In this document: in pieces, positions 1 through 11,404 of the stretch
Numbering within the stretch: the stretch's first letter is position 1
How the letters are laid out: every line of letters begins with the position of its first letter
Assembly (NCBI GenBank): GCA_036365455.1
Contig: JAWQUS010000017.1
Span: 7,502,001 to 7,566,000, forward strand
DNA from: Macrosoma leucophasiata
Taxonomy: Eukaryota; Arthropoda; Insecta; Lepidoptera; Hedylidae
DNA: 64,000 nt
Direction: 5' to 3'
Notes under the pieces: model-generated
Told to the model about the DNA's origin: nothing
The model's input: the letters and a program-made list of their open reading frames with translations, nothing else
Database searches by the model: none
Made by a program: the position numbers and the translations under genes

Positions 1-499
1 CCACCTTTTCGCTATGAGTGACATTTATCACCGAGTTTCATTTATTTACTTAGTAAAAATGGATTTACTTTGTAAAATGTCATTTAAACGAAAAATCCCT
101 CTTCAAAATTGACACATTTGGTCTCGATGGAGGCAAATTCATTTATCTCCGAATTTAGGGTTTTTAGGATGACTCTTCACACAAGGTTACATTTGGGAAT
201 ACATTTCACAGTCGGAGTAACAGTTTATGTGACAACCGGCAATATATTTGAGCCTTTTAAACGATTTCCCTTTATACACGTGAATAAACCAAGCTCTAAC
301 ATTTAGCAAAAATGTTTTATAATAGAAGTGACTTCGTATGAGAATGGAGGAAACAAAGTTTTTAGTTTTTTTAATGACACTAATTATGGCTTTTGCAATA
401 AGAAACTCATATATTTGTCAAGAAGTACTTTATTAAAGAAGTTTTTTTAAAGAACTCGTTGCCCCGAATAATTTTGCAGTAACGTTGACGTTTTATTTT
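1..499. other. AT-rich spacer, no gene seen
   Basis: Only short reading frames are present. They lack coding-like composition, splice sites or family motifs, and I see no repeat family here. Confidence 0.5.
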
Positions 500-504
500 A
501 AAGG

Positions 505-655
505 AAAATGGAAAGAAAAAATTGACTTCAGGCGAGACTCGAACTCGCGGCCTACTGGGAATCTAGTCCAGCCGCTCTTCCAATTGAGCTACTGAAGTCC
601 TGCCCGATTTGTCAAATCTTTCCTTCACATATATTGCATTGCTTTATGGTAGCAG
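505..655 (-). mobile_element. tRNA-derived SINE (family B), copy 1
   Basis: On the minus strand this reads as a tRNA-like cloverleaf: a GACTTCAGTAGCTC start (A-box region), a GAGTTCGAG B box, and a 3' acceptor half able to pair with the 5' end. A T-rich, C-interspersed tail follows. A near-identical copy lies at 11.4 kb and a rearranged one at 8.7 kb. The flanking non-tRNA part and tail are shared between copies, so this is a retroposed SINE and not a functional tRNA gene. Confidence 0.8.
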
Positions 656-687
656 CAGCGCCATCTATTACCTAATTTATTATTATA

Positions 688-734
688 TATTATATCGGTT
701 GCCTAACTATGCTAATTAGGCAACCGATATAATA
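688..734. repeat. Perfect snap-back hairpin, 19-bp arms
   Basis: Arms 688-706 and 716-734 are exact reverse complements around a 9-base loop. The hairpin follows SINE B copy 1 directly. The purity of the arms points to a recent origin. Confidence 0.85.
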
Positions 735-1924
735 GACTTTGCAGTTTATTGAATATCGTAAAGAAGTCGCTTTTACCCTTTTAAAATAAAATATATTTCA
801 CAAGCATGTGTTAATGCGAAATAATATAAAACAAACGTTGACGTTTTTTAAAAGTTTCGTGTATAGCACCAGCTTTGTTTTCGTCGTTTTCGTAATTTTA
901 GGCTCCCTTATCCAAATTGTACCAATGGGACCTTTCCCTGACCCTTCGCCGTCAGTCCGTGCATCTATCTCTCAGAGGGTTATATCTCGTGAACCGTCGT
1001 ATATACCTACATATAATTTACTTGGGATATGTAATAATTGTAATAGACAATACTTCTGATATAGGTACATCTTATTTATCTGAATAATAGCGGATGGTCT
1101 AAAAGGAAAGCAAGATTTGAATAATAATAATATACAAAACTTTTATTTTCTCAAACGACTTCAGTGATTTTTTTTTCAACTAATCAAGTACACAGGAATG
1201 TGTTATGTATGAAACAGTAGGATATTCGACAATTGCCTCCAAGACTGATAACAGATACACACCTTCGTGTCACAATGTGGTTGAATTTCATTAATATAGC
1301 ATTGAATTTGTCTAAATCAGGACCTAGAGGGCCAAATTAGATTGTCGAAACGAGAGAGTGCATTGCTAGGTAAACATACGAGTACATTGTTTTTTTTTTT
1401 CAGTATTATTCATAAATAAAAACACGTTGTCTTTTAACATGTTTTTATTGTGTAACGTGTCCGTATCACTCCAATTTCACGAACGCTGAACTGGCCGCTG
1501 TCAAACAATTTTTTTTTTGCCAAAACTTATCTGCACAAATTATAGCAAATTCACTGTAACGTTAATTTTGGAACACCCGTTATTGTCTTGTTAAAGTACT
1601 CTTCTGAGCGGGAAATATTTAAGATAATATCCAATACCACCATATTTGATTATAATACTTTAATACTAATCACGTTATTCGTTTATGATTTTCCCAAAAG
1701 TAAAAGTTGTGTGAACGGAAAAGTTGTGAGTGTGTTGATTTTGGCTTGAAACCCGTGATGTTTAGATTAATTACTGACCAGCGTTCGCGAGTCGCAGGAA
1801 GAGTGAGAGCGCAAGAGCAACGGCTGCGGGATGCGCGAGCGGCGCGCGCCGCATGTCGCGCCCGCGCAGCCGCTCATGCCATGCCGTTCCTGCAACAAAC
1901 ATACACATCGAGTCAGATGGAGGT
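735..1924. other. Spacer with a GC-rich block at 1790-1895
   Basis: No gene is supported. Around 1790-1895 the sequence turns sharply GC-rich with GCGC runs. It contains an imperfect inverted repeat, a GGCTGCGGG side pairing with a CCCGCGCAGCC side. Both strands stay open here only because GC-rich DNA has few stop codons. Confidence 0.45.
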
Positions 1925-2130
1925 GAGGTGGAATAGTTTTTTTTTACGTAGCAAAGGTGGTAAGCAAGCGTGCATTTCACATGAATGTTAGTGACTGTGT
2001 GTGTGTTATGACTGCAACCTAAAGACATCTACACAAAAACCAGAAGTCACAATGCAGATGCATTACCATCGCTGAGATCTTAGTTGTTATGCATTTGTGA
2101 TAGTTATAACGGGGCCATACATTACCATTA
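1925..2130 (-). mobile_element. Family A copy, diverged, 5' half missing
   Basis: It starts at a T-run equivalent to the reversed poly(A) tail, followed by the AAGGTGGTAAGCAAGC and GACTGCAACCTAAAGACATC blocks of family A. Similarity stops near the CCATACATTACC block. It lies head to head with the next copy. Confidence 0.7.
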
Positions 2131-2159
2131 ATACGTATTCAGCCCTATTGTGTTTCAAG

Positions 2160-2415
2160 AAGATTGTAATGTATAGCCCCGTAATCATTATCACAGTGAC
2201 ATAAGACCTAAGGTCTCAGGGGTGGCAATGAATCTGCATTTGACCTCTGCTTTTTGTATTAATGTCTATAGGCTGCAGTCATCACATAACCATGTGAACT
2301 GCCAAGAACCAGCTTCCTGGTTTGCCAACTTCGTAACATTAAAAAAATCCTTCCCATTATCGTTCCAAAAGAAGGCCTCTGATATACATTTGTGGGTTAC
2401 GACACAGTTTTTATA
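2160..2415 (+). mobile_element. Family A copy, diverged 3' part
   Basis: The order of blocks matches family A: GTAATGTATAGCCCCGTAAT, GACCTAAGGTCTCAGG, CATCTGCATTTGACCTCTG, then GTCTATAGGCTGCAGTCATC. About 15 bases are inserted in the GTGAACTGC...GTTTGCCA region, and the tail is decayed. Confidence 0.65.
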
Positions 2416-2864
2416 AAAAAATAAATGTTAAAAACCCAATAAAAATAATGTAATAAACCGAAAAGATAAGAACGTCAATTTCGCCAAAAGGTCAGCAAAT
2501 TTCTATCGAACCCAATTTACGGGCTATCAACAGTGAGTAGTGTATCCCGGCTTGGGTAAACTCGTTGGAAACCAGAATGTATGCGTCTATAATTTGTGTG
2601 CACGAGGACCCTACAAATAAACTTAATTAATACCTTCTCGATGGTATTTATTGTGATATTCTTAGTAAAAAACCTACGACTCTACACTGTTCTTTTTCAG
2701 TCAGTCCTTCTCTCAATATAGTTGTACTTACGATTCTGTAGAATACAATATAGATGTTTTATTAGACTTTCTAACATCAGAAGAAAAATGATAGTCGAAT
2801 CTTTTCAATAAACATACTAATAACGTCTACCTAAAACTTGAGGTATCAATACTCTCAATGTATG

Positions 2865-2945
2865 TATCTTCATGCCAAGTTCCTTACGGGGTAGGTAGGG
2901 AGTGTGGAGTGCAGATGTGGTATCTCTCCTCAAACAGAAGATCTT
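2865..2945 (+). repeat. Interspersed repeat E, fragment 1
   Basis: It shares the TATCTTCATGCCAAGT, ACGGGGTAGG and GGAGTGTGGAG blocks with copies at 24.9, 27.3 and 36.8 kb. The class is unknown. The block resembles the GGGGTAGGCAGAGGT motif at the 3' end of SINE family D. Confidence 0.6.
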
Positions 2946-3929
2946 GTATCACTGCGCCAGAAATAAAGTTAGGATACGATGTGATTTGAACGGAACACCA
3001 TATTTCGAATATGCATTCGCACAATATTTCGCATTAAATTGTTAAAGTGTATGAATTTACCTATAAGTTGATAATAATGAAACATGTATGAAGATTTGCT
3101 CAGTTATTTTCCTCAATAATCATAATGGTTGAATTTCAAACAGCTGCCGAAATTTTGTATGCTGAATACATTCCATGATATTTTGTCCAATTAGTCAAAG
3201 GTTAAGGAACAATGATATTGAAAAGCTGAAATATACGCCGAAGAAACATTTCCTTGGACTAGATAGAACTCAATCATTTCAGTTTATTTTCTATTATCTT
3301 TTGTGTTATGTGGAATTTGCGGAGCTTCAATTTCAATATAGGCATATTCTGGAATACAAACGCAATCAAAGCGTATTCCTTAAAGCTACAATAAAAGTTG
3401 TGACAACATTGGCTTTATATTATGTAACATAACTTTTGGTTCCTTAGCGTGGCTTGTGGTCGGAGATAACTACTGGTGTAAATAACTACCTTTCTCAGAA
3501 AAAATAGCTTAGTGCGATTCGACTACCTACGTCTTCTTTGAGGCGTACTTAGCAACGTAATAATAAATGTACTAATTCCGCACAAAAAACTGCGAGTAGT
3601 GTTCAAAATGAACGTACTAAATTTAATATTAATGTAACAAAACGATTTTATTTTTGTTGAATTATTTAGTTGGATGAATTATTATATTACAATTTATTAA
3701 CCATTAAATCTTAAAGAATTATTTTATGCTGTTTTTTAATATTTATGTCTAGTAGTTTGGAGGTAAAGAAGAATACTGATCAATTTTCGCCTACTTTTCC
3801 GGATTAAGATTGTATACTGCTCGCTGATTTCAAAGACTATTTCTTTTAAATTTAGTGGTCTTTACTGGTGCCACCAACATATCTCAATAGAACAGAAACT
3901 CGCTGGTTTTCGCGAGCTTCATTCCTACA

Positions 3930-4027
3930 TTGTAGAAATCATATTAGACCTCGGAGAGATTAAACCTCGACTAAAAGAAGAAGTCGGGTGGTACACGCGA
4001 GAAAATCCGCGAATATGATTTCTACAA
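3930..4027. repeat. Inverted repeat, 16-bp perfect arms
   Basis: Arms at 3930-3945 and 4012-4027 are exact reverse complements separated by about 66 bases. A partial CGCGAG/CGCG pairing lies outside and inside them. It could be the core of a decayed foldback element. Confidence 0.6.
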
Positions 4028-4149
4028 CAACAGAAACTACCCAATAACCTGACGTTCGAAATAAATAAGGTAGGTATAGATAACTGTAGACATAACAACA
4101 GGATTACTTCAACTTTGATTCATAAGAACTGGTAATATACATGGAACAT

Positions 4150-4420
4150 GTTTTTTTTATGTTTTTTTTTTATGTAATGGAAGTGGCAAACAAGCATGCA
4201 GCTCACATCGCTGTCAAGTGATGACTACAGCCTATAGACACCGACACAATGACCAGAGGTCAAAATGCAGATGCGTTGCCACTCCTGAGGCCTAAGATAC
4301 GTACGTTACCACCCGACCGGAACACGATAGTGCTGAACACTACCATTTAGCGGCAAGTATATTAAGTAATGCGGTGGTGCCTTTGCCCGCGAGCTCTGTC
4401 ACTGGAGCTCTACCAACAGT
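4150..4420 (-). mobile_element. Family A, near full-length
   Basis: It runs from a T-tract and TATGTAATGGAAGTGGCAAA at the reversed 3' end to CACTGGAGCTCTACCAACAG at the reversed 5' end, with the usual inner blocks in order. A 16-base stub of a plus-oriented family A head (ACTGGTGGTAGAGCTG) follows at about 4425-4440. Confidence 0.85.
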
Positions 4421-4440
4421 TAACACTGGTGGTAGAGCTG

Positions 4441-5250
4441 CTGGATACTTAAACATATGTGTTTAATGATTAATATGTAATTTATGTAGACATCTATTAA
4501 GAACACGTATCAACACATTTACTTTAGTAAAGACAATATCAAATCCGCTATCGAAATTTCATAGCTCAAATTACCTCCTCAACAATCAAACACAGACATT
4601 TAACATGTCTATACTAGAGAACATTCTGTCATAACAATATATGGATAGAGAACCGCATTCACTGTCTGATTAGGAATACTCTATCTTCAGTAATGTTATA
4701 ATTTTGATGAACGTTCAATAATTATCAAGAACTTGATAGAGCTAGTTATTCTATACCGCAGTTTGGACGTGAATCTTTATAAGGTTGCTGCTGAACCACG
4801 AGAAACTACTTTTATTTAAAAGGAAGACTATAAAGTACACTTAATTTAAATATACAGAAGTTGAGATGTGTATGAAAAATCAAAAACCTGTCGAACACTT
4901 TCGTAAAAATAATATAAAAGACTAGATGATCTGGCGAACTTCGTGCCGCCATATACTATTATTTTTATATAAACCTTCATAATAAAAGAAAAAACCTTTT
5001 CTTTTGATAATAACGAACACATAAACGAAAGTCTTAACCAATTTGGTGTAGTCGTTTCGAAGTTATGCGCTTTCAAACATTTCGGTGCTTCATTTTCATT
5101 TAAGATGTCGAATTATATCTGCCATATATAGTAGTTCCCACATTCGGTGTGAATACTGAAATAGAGTAAACCGGCTCGAAGGAGCAATTTTTTTTCACAC
5201 GATAGGTAAAAATCGAACAAATATTTTAAAAACAATACATTTGGCTAAGA
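4441..5250. other. AT-rich spacer
   Basis: I see no repeat family member and no supported coding sequence. Confidence 0.4.
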
Positions 5251-5256
5251 TTTATT
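5251..5256 (-). terminator. Candidate poly(A) signal AATAAA
   Basis: Minus-strand AATAAA lies about 50 bases downstream of the stop codon of the possible terminal exon. The hexamer is common in AT-rich DNA, so only its placement gives weight. Confidence 0.3.
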
Positions 5257-5305
5257 GAATAAATAAAATTGAAAAGTCAATTACGAGTAGAAAACGAACA
5301 ACACG

Positions 5306-5434
5306 TCATTCGGATCCGTATTCAGGAGGATTTAGTACTAAGCCAATAAAGTCGACAGGTAAAGACGTCGAATTATTCTCTTTTAAAGGAATCTTAGGTA
5401 TACAGTCATCAACTGATCGCTTGTTTGTTACACT
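5306..5434 (-). CDS. Possible 3'-terminal coding exon, unknown product
   Basis: The minus strand carries an open segment of about 42 codons ending in ...LNPPEYGSE and a stop at 5306-5308. A consensus AATAAA polyadenylation signal follows 50 bases later (complement of 5251-5256). An AAG|AGT junction at 5435/5434 could be a splice acceptor, but its pyrimidine tract is weak. The peptide is mixed and polar (KRSVDDCIPKIPLKEN), unlike translations of AT-rich noise upstream in the same frame. The same frame continues open to 5647, but that part looks non-coding. No family is recognised. Alternatives are a chance open stretch or a remnant of an uncharacterised transposon. Confidence 0.3.
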   Translation of the reverse strand, partial: SVTNKRSVDDCIPKIPLKENNSTSLPVDFIGLVLNPPEYGSE

Positions 5435-6726
5435 CTTAATTTTATTATCAAATGTCAACAATTCAATGACAATAATCAAAACATTAAAAATGCAATGACA
5501 ATTGCCTTCTTTAAAATAACACCAACGTAGCGTAGATTTATACCGATTTACGTGAATCTGACGTATTTGTTTAGTACATAAATTGTAAGCAAAACCGTAA
5601 TGTATTTTACAAACACGCAAATGCTTTAAAAACATTCGAAATTTCATTAAGTTTTACTTTTGCGCTGAAGTAGGTACGCCTTAACTAGAAATAAAGATTT
5701 CATTCGAAGAATCTAAGTACCACTCTTTGATTCTATAATCTTTGAGTTGGAACTTAAAATTATCGACGCTGGAGTATATATTAGGTATATTAAACATTTA
5801 ATATTTCTTCTATCAAGCAATCTTTGATTATATCTAGCAATATTCTTCACATATACACGTATGTACGAATATGTACAAAATATACCTACACGTAATACTT
5901 GAATGCCACATATGCGTGTAGGTACATATTATTGTCATCATACGTGGCGAGTATTTTGTTAGTCTATAATTACTTGCTACTGCCCACATGAATGTTGTTT
6001 TTATCTGAAAAAACATGTACTGCCCACAGAATCATTTTACATACGAGGGAGGCTGCACCCTAATTTCTCTAACCGGTATTCGTCAACGGACTTCATCAAA
6101 TCTCCACTCCCAACTGGAGAGCCGCAGTTGTTAACGTATATTTTATATGTGGAGGAAAGAGGGGAGCTTTTTCCCAACCTTCCTAGTCATCAATAAATGT
6201 TTTTGGTTAATTAGGATGCCCTTGCAGTCTTATGTATATTAGATAACTCTTCATAAATCAATAGAAACATATTTTAAACAATTTGGAACCAGTACCGTTC
6301 CAAATTACAATTTGATCAGCAAACTTTAGTATTTTCAGTGTTCAATACATAAATAATTCTAAGATATCATCGCCGTAAACCGTGTTTCTCATTTACATCG
6401 GTTTGTTGTGGAAAACAGAAATTGAATTGCAAATGGCACGCAGTACCCGTTATCCGGAAATCTTTGGTGAAGGGATCTTTGGATGTCGAATAAGCTATAA
6501 TTTAATCACCCTTACTGAACAAGACCGTAATATATCTCACGGAAAGCGATTAGGTGTTAGGTAGATACTTTAATTTAATTAATATGTACTCAATATTTTT
6601 GACAAATAGTTATTACATACATTAGGTATATCTAGTGATAGAACTCAAGAAGTCTCCGTTGCATGATCCAACGCATTTGTTGCTCCAAAACAGAATTCGG
6701 CTCTACCAATTATGGAGTATTACTCT
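5435..6726. other. AT-rich spacer
   Basis: No recognisable family. Short palindromic GTACGTATGTAC-like stretches around 5850-5930 are simple AT/GT-rich sequence. Confidence 0.4.
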
Positions 6727-6900
6727 GACGATCCAGTTGGTCCAGCGGTGTGAGACGACCGCTTGATTCGAACATACATCCGCCTACAGACATTTGTTTC
6801 GGGTCTGGGTGTTTGTGTATGTATTGTATGTGTACAACGGCACCCACAACACAAGTTTATACCTAATGTGTAAGAGTAAGCGTATTTTATTTATTTTTTT
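6727..6900 (+). mobile_element. tRNA-derived SINE (family C), copy 1
   Basis: It begins with an A-box-like CCAGTTGGTCCAGCGGTGTG and a decayed B box. The family body follows: CAGACATTTGTTTCGGGTCT, GGGTGTTTGTGTATGT, ACAACGGCACCCAC, then a GTAAGCGTATTTTATTTATT tail. The segment between B box and body is shortened relative to the 13.4- and 23.2-kb copies. Confidence 0.8.
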
Positions 6901-7264
6901 AGTATCTATTTTAAATGTAAATCTTCGCAATTTAGTTCACATTTAAAGGAAATCCGCCACTTTGTATGGGGCCTTGGTACATAATTGTACAACAATAAAA
7001 CTTTTACGTTTTCAAACATTAGTTTATATACTACTATTTAAAATATATTTGACTTCGTTGACGAATGGGATTTGTGAGATATACCAATTTAAAAAATGTA
7101 AGAATGAAGTCGTTTTTTCCGCCATATTTTTATTTATTTTCGTACTAATAGGCGCTAATTTAAAATTGACGGTTTGAAGATTGCTATTATAGCTAAGAAA
7201 GTGATTTTTATTATAAATAATCACGCTTGTATCCACAAATATCTATTAATGCTTTTAAATAGCG

Positions 7265-7625
7265 TTTCACTGTACACCGAGCACTTTTTTGGCAAACTCC
7301 AGTCTATTTTACAAACACAAGATCAACTGACTTGAACAGAAACCTCTAGCACTACCTACGTAATCCAAATCGCAAGAGCACTCGAAATCCGTTTCAACAA
7401 GCACAAAAACAAGCCACTCAAGCCAGTAGCCAAAAACGTCACAAAACACCAACAACAATAAACGCGCAGAAGCAAGTGAATGACGTCAATCATCAATGAA
7501 GTGACTGGTGACAGACATGAGGTGACATATCAAAGCGTCAAAAAGGGATGTGTCGTGTCAACTTAGGCGGCTGTCACAAAATATCGATGTTAAGAATATC
7601 GATCCATTGATCGAATGGGTCACTT
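7265..7625 (-). promoter_or_regulatory. Promoter / 5' exon-like unique block
   Basis: This non-repetitive block is less AT-rich than its flanks. It carries a TGACGTCA CRE-type palindrome near 7483 and two TATCGAT motifs (DRE-like core) near 7582 and 7598. On the minus strand the motifs lie upstream of a balanced-composition segment (7470-7300) that reads like an insect 5'UTR. A CGTAG|GTAGTG donor-like site lies near 7360. CRE and DRE elements mark insect core promoters, but transcription itself is inference and no start codon or coding exon is linked. Confidence 0.3.
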
Positions 7626-8081
7626 AGTCTTTTGTGTTGATTTTAAAACCTAAATGAATGTATTTCAATAAGTCTTCATCTGATTATTGGCACCTTAAAA
7701 TGAAATCTAACGTGTACTTTCAGTTATTTTTCTATTTATTATGTTACCGTTTTTTTTTAATATGATTAATCGATACTTTCTGATACAATAATTATATCCT
7801 ACGCCATTACATTTCGTTGCGTTCCTTTCTACGCCATCATAAATATCAAAAGAAAGATTTTTTCAAAAACTGTTTTAAATACTTTTCCGGTGGATTTCAG
7901 TTTAATGTTATACTGAAAAATGTACAGCTGTATGCGCACAAATTTTATGTAAAGTATTTGTTCATGTACAATCTATTTACCATTTTGGGTGATCTCCTTT
8001 CAATTATCACAGAAATGTATGAATGGGTACGTTGTCATAGATCTTGATTTATATTTATAAACATACGTGCACTGCAGTATT
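7626..8081. other. AT-rich spacer
   Basis: A 76-codon frame at 7817-8047 has no recognisable motif. Nothing else is seen. Confidence 0.35.
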
Positions 8082-8335
8082 TTTTTGTAATGATGAAGTG
8101 AAGTGGCAAACAAGATTGCAGTTCGCATTTATGTTAAGTTATGACTGCAGCCTATCGCGCTACCACTCCTGAGGCCTAAGGTGTTATGCGTCTATGCCGG
8201 AAATTACAGGGCCGTACAATACCACCTGAACGGAAAACAATAGTGCTGAATACTGCCATTTAGCGGAAAGTAAATTGGGTACTGCGGTGGTGCCTACGCC
8301 CGCGAGCTTCGTCACTGGATCGCTACCACCAGTAA
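8082..8335 (-). mobile_element. Family A, internally deleted
   Basis: Both ends are present: GAAGTGGCAAACAAG, and CTACCACCAGTA at the reversed 5' end. About 40 bases are missing after GACTGCAGCCTAT, where the copy jumps directly to CTACCACTCCTGAGGCC. Confidence 0.85.
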
Positions 8336-8667
8336 AATTAAAGTATATTCGTTAGTTCTTGGTAACACAAAGTAATTTCAAAATTATACAACTAATTAGC
8401 GATGTTAAAGTCTTCTACTTTGTTACACTCAGAATTTAGTGCAAAGAAAAATAGTTGTAAGTATGAAATACGTGAAGAAATTACTTCATCTCGCAGTTCT
8501 AACAAAGTTTCAAGTTTCTTTACAGCGAACGGCAAGAGATTAAACTAAAGTTAACTAGTTGCACTGAAACTTCGCTGACATTGAGGTAATTTTGGTAATT
8601 CTTAACATAGCTTGAATGAATTAAAAAAATATATAGATAGTGAACTTTAGAAATAAATGAAAAAACC

Positions 8668-8815
8668 AGAAAGAAAAATTTGACTTCGGGCAGAAATCGA
8701 ACCTGCGACCTCAGGATAACCAGTCCAGCCTCTTTACCACTAAGCTACCGAAGTCCCTTGGGAAGTCCTGGGACTTCGGTAGCTTAGTGGTAAAGCGTTC
8801 CGTTTTTTTCTTTAA
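8668..8815 (-). mobile_element. Family B SINE with inverted partial duplicate
   Basis: The minus strand of 8680-8757 is a tRNA-like unit: GGGACTTCGGTAGCTTAGTG start and a GGTTCGATTTCTGCCC B-box arm. Bases 8770-8794 repeat the 5' tRNA half in the opposite orientation and form a perfect 25-bp-arm hairpin with 8733-8757 around a 12-base loop. The result is a palindromic A-box region, so this copy is rearranged and not a tRNA gene. Confidence 0.8.
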
Positions 8816-8932
8816 TTTCTAAGGTTCACTCGCGTGTTATTGCGATAAATAAATAGTACAATATAGATAGTGTAATATAATAGTGTGTGTAATGTTATGT
8901 TTGTAAGTACACTTATTACATTAATATTATTT

Positions 8933-9222
8933 CACTGGTGGTAGAGTTCCAAGTGTAGGAGCTTGAGGGCGTAGGCACCACCGCATTACCTAACCTATCT
9001 GCCGCTAAATGGTAGTGTTCGGCATTATCGTGTTCCGGTTAGATGGTAATGTATGGCCTCGTGATAACTATCACAGAGACATGCAACCTTAGGTCTCAGG
9101 GATGACAACGCATCTGCATTTTGACCTCTGGTTTTTATGTATATTTCTATAATCAGCAGTCATCACTTAACTTCAATGTGAGCTGTTTGCTTTGTTTGCC
9201 ACTTTCATTGCATTAAAATAAA
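8933..9222 (+). mobile_element. Family A, full-length diverged variant
   Basis: It runs from ACTGGTGGTAGAGTTCCAAG to GTTTGCCACTTTCATTGCAT and an A-rich tail. It belongs to a diverged subfamily with CTATCTGCCGCTAAATGG and GTAATGTATGGCC instead of the common blocks, as does the 44.9-kb copy. Confidence 0.85.
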
Positions 9223-10850
9223 AGTTCCTATTAATTATAGCATTGGATGGTAATCATAAACAATATAAACATCATGGGATTTATTTTTACAAAGTACAGG
9301 ACTTTGTAGAAATAAATCCTAGTCGCACCAGTTCGCAAGATCTCAAGATGTTTCCCCATACATCAATTGAACGCTACGCAAGGTGTTTATGAAATCAATG
9401 GAGGTAGCTGCATAATAATATTATTTTTCAAACTGCTGTCAGACAAATGTCACTTCAGTTTTAACGAAACCACGGAAGTTGAAAAGCGATGAATATTCTA
9501 AAAAATCATTCTCTAGTAAATTCATCCCAACTAATAATATTGTCTATGTTTCTTAGTTTTTTTTATGGAATTTCGTTGGCGGATTATCTCAAAGTAATAC
9601 TTGTCTACTTTGCCAAGCTATTGGCGAGCGCAAAATGGTCACAGCCTAAATATATTTTGCCCCCCCCCCGCAACATACATAAGGCATGCGATTTGGGGCG
9701 GTGCAACCTTCGCTTTACACATCGGTTGGTGGTAACCGGAATACTCACGTGAGTCATGCGAGGGTCGCGAATGTCACTCAGTGTTATTGTGGTATTCTAT
9801 TAGTAAAAGAGTTATTGAAATCAGCCCAGTAGTTTGTAAGCCTTTTAATGGCAAAAATACGAAAAAAAAAATGTTCTCCACTAAGAATATTATATACTTA
9901 CAACGTCTCGGGAATAATCTGCTTGTAATTCAAGTACGTAATCAAATAAAAGAACAAAAGAAAGTATTCCCCAGATTCCTTAAGATGTTTCGACGAATTA
10001 CTTAATTCCCTGTAGTACCCAATACGTTTAATCTTGTAAGCAAGTCTTATAAAGGTTCAGAAAGTTGCTGTATTTTTGCTATTTATTACCTACCAGGTGT
10101 ATTTTTATCGGGCTCTCTATTAAAACTATTAACGAAGTCTATAAAAACCAAGGTCAGGTAAAGTTGAATCGCTATAAAACATAGGCACACTAAAAAGGCG
10201 ACACGACACGGTATTCAAGGTCCGGCAGAAAGGGTGGGCGTGGCCTCGCGCCGGGTTGGTGCTTAATACACTATCCGGTCGACAGCGCCCTAACTCAATC
10301 ACAGTACAAATACACGGGCCGCTCCGGTCGCCCTAATTATTTGAATATTACACAGTCAAATTATTATGCCTAATTAATATTACTGTGGGACAAAAATTAC
10401 TGAAAAATCTTATTATAACATAAACATCTTAACTTCGCGTCGTCTAGGTATTATTGAAATAATTGGTATTTTGGTTAATGACATAGTCATAATACTGATA
10501 ATTTCTTTTAAAACATTTTTTTGAATAATATCATCTTTCAAAAATGTTTTGACTTTAACTGATCTTAAATCCATCCAATACATAATAATAATAACATAAC
10601 ATGGTCTTCAATTTAGGTTAAAAATAATTATTATTATTTATCATATCATATCATAACGAGGCTATTTTCTTTCGCAGGTTATTGGCGATATAATTGGCAT
10701 CCTGCATCGCCTCGGAGTTTCGCCAGTGTGGCCAAAGCTTAATTGTGTCACATTGTCATATCGACTCAACGGACCGTGAACACGTGAATGGCGTCACAAA
10801 CTTACCTGTGTGACGTCAATTGTATCCACGGTGACAAGACTTCAATAGAA
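9223..10850. other. Spacer with some unique GC-balanced patches
   Basis: No gene is supported. Frames at 9489-9752 and 9781-10005 look like noise, and the first runs through a C10 tract. Patches at 10200-10340 and 10690-10850 are less AT-rich. The second contains a TGACGTCAAT element near 10812, as in the 7.48-kb block, so conserved regulatory DNA is possible but unproven. Confidence 0.4.
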
Positions 10851-11048
10851 CTGAGTGCCTAGTGCGAGATTTTATTTACTATTACGCGAATTCGATCGCG
10901 TAAGAGTAAACGCAGATTTGTATGGAATTGAAGGAGCGTCATCGATTCACCGCTAGATGACGCTCCTTCAATTACATACAAATCTGCATTTACTCTTACG
11001 CGATCGCGATAGAAAATCGCGATCGGAAATCTCGCACTAGGCACTCAG
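10851..11048. mobile_element. Foldback MITE (long inverted repeat)
   Basis: The two ends are reverse complements (CTGAGTGCCTAGTGCGAGAT and its complement). Pairing continues inward through the CGATCGCGTAAGAGTAAA and GGAGCGTCATC blocks, leaving only a small CGATTCACCGCT centre. The ~198-bp unit has no coding capacity. No clear target-site duplication is seen. Confidence 0.8.
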
Positions 11049-11084
11049 AGACGCCTTTTTAACAATCTACTGTAATATTATACT

Positions 11085-11365
11085 TCACTAGTGGTAGAGC
11101 TCCAGTGACACAGCTCGCGGGCGTAGGCTTTACCTAATATACTTGCCGCTAAATGGTAGTGTTCAGCACTATCGTATTCCGGTCAGGTGGCAATGTACGG
11201 CCCTGTAATTTCCGGCACAGAGGCATAACGCCGTGGGCCTCAGGAGTGCTAACGCATCTGCATTTTGACCTTGGTCTTTGTGTGGGTGTATATAGGCTGC
11301 ACTCATCACTTAACATCAATGTAAACTGCATGCTTGTTTGCCACTTCCATTACATAAAAAAATGC
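11085..11365 (+). mobile_element. Family A, near full-length
   Basis: Canonical 5' end (TCACTAGTGGTAGAGCTCCA), all inner blocks, then CCACTTCCATTACATAAAAA. A short deletion and substitution replaces CACCACCGCATTACC with TTTACC. Confidence 0.9.
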
Positions 11366-11404
11366 ACTTACAATGTGTAGTTTAATAACATGTATTTATT
11401 TTAA

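Larger units (their letters stand above)
2425..4149. other. Spacer, no gene seen
   Basis: AT-rich DNA holding one short family E fragment and one 16-bp inverted repeat, both listed separately. A small frame at 3175-3432 has no recognisable motif or splice context, and I do not call it. Confidence 0.45.

Noticed and set aside
1707..2028. Arg/Ala-rich frames on both strands
   Set aside because: Driven by the GC-rich block at 1790-1895; they run on into a family A element.
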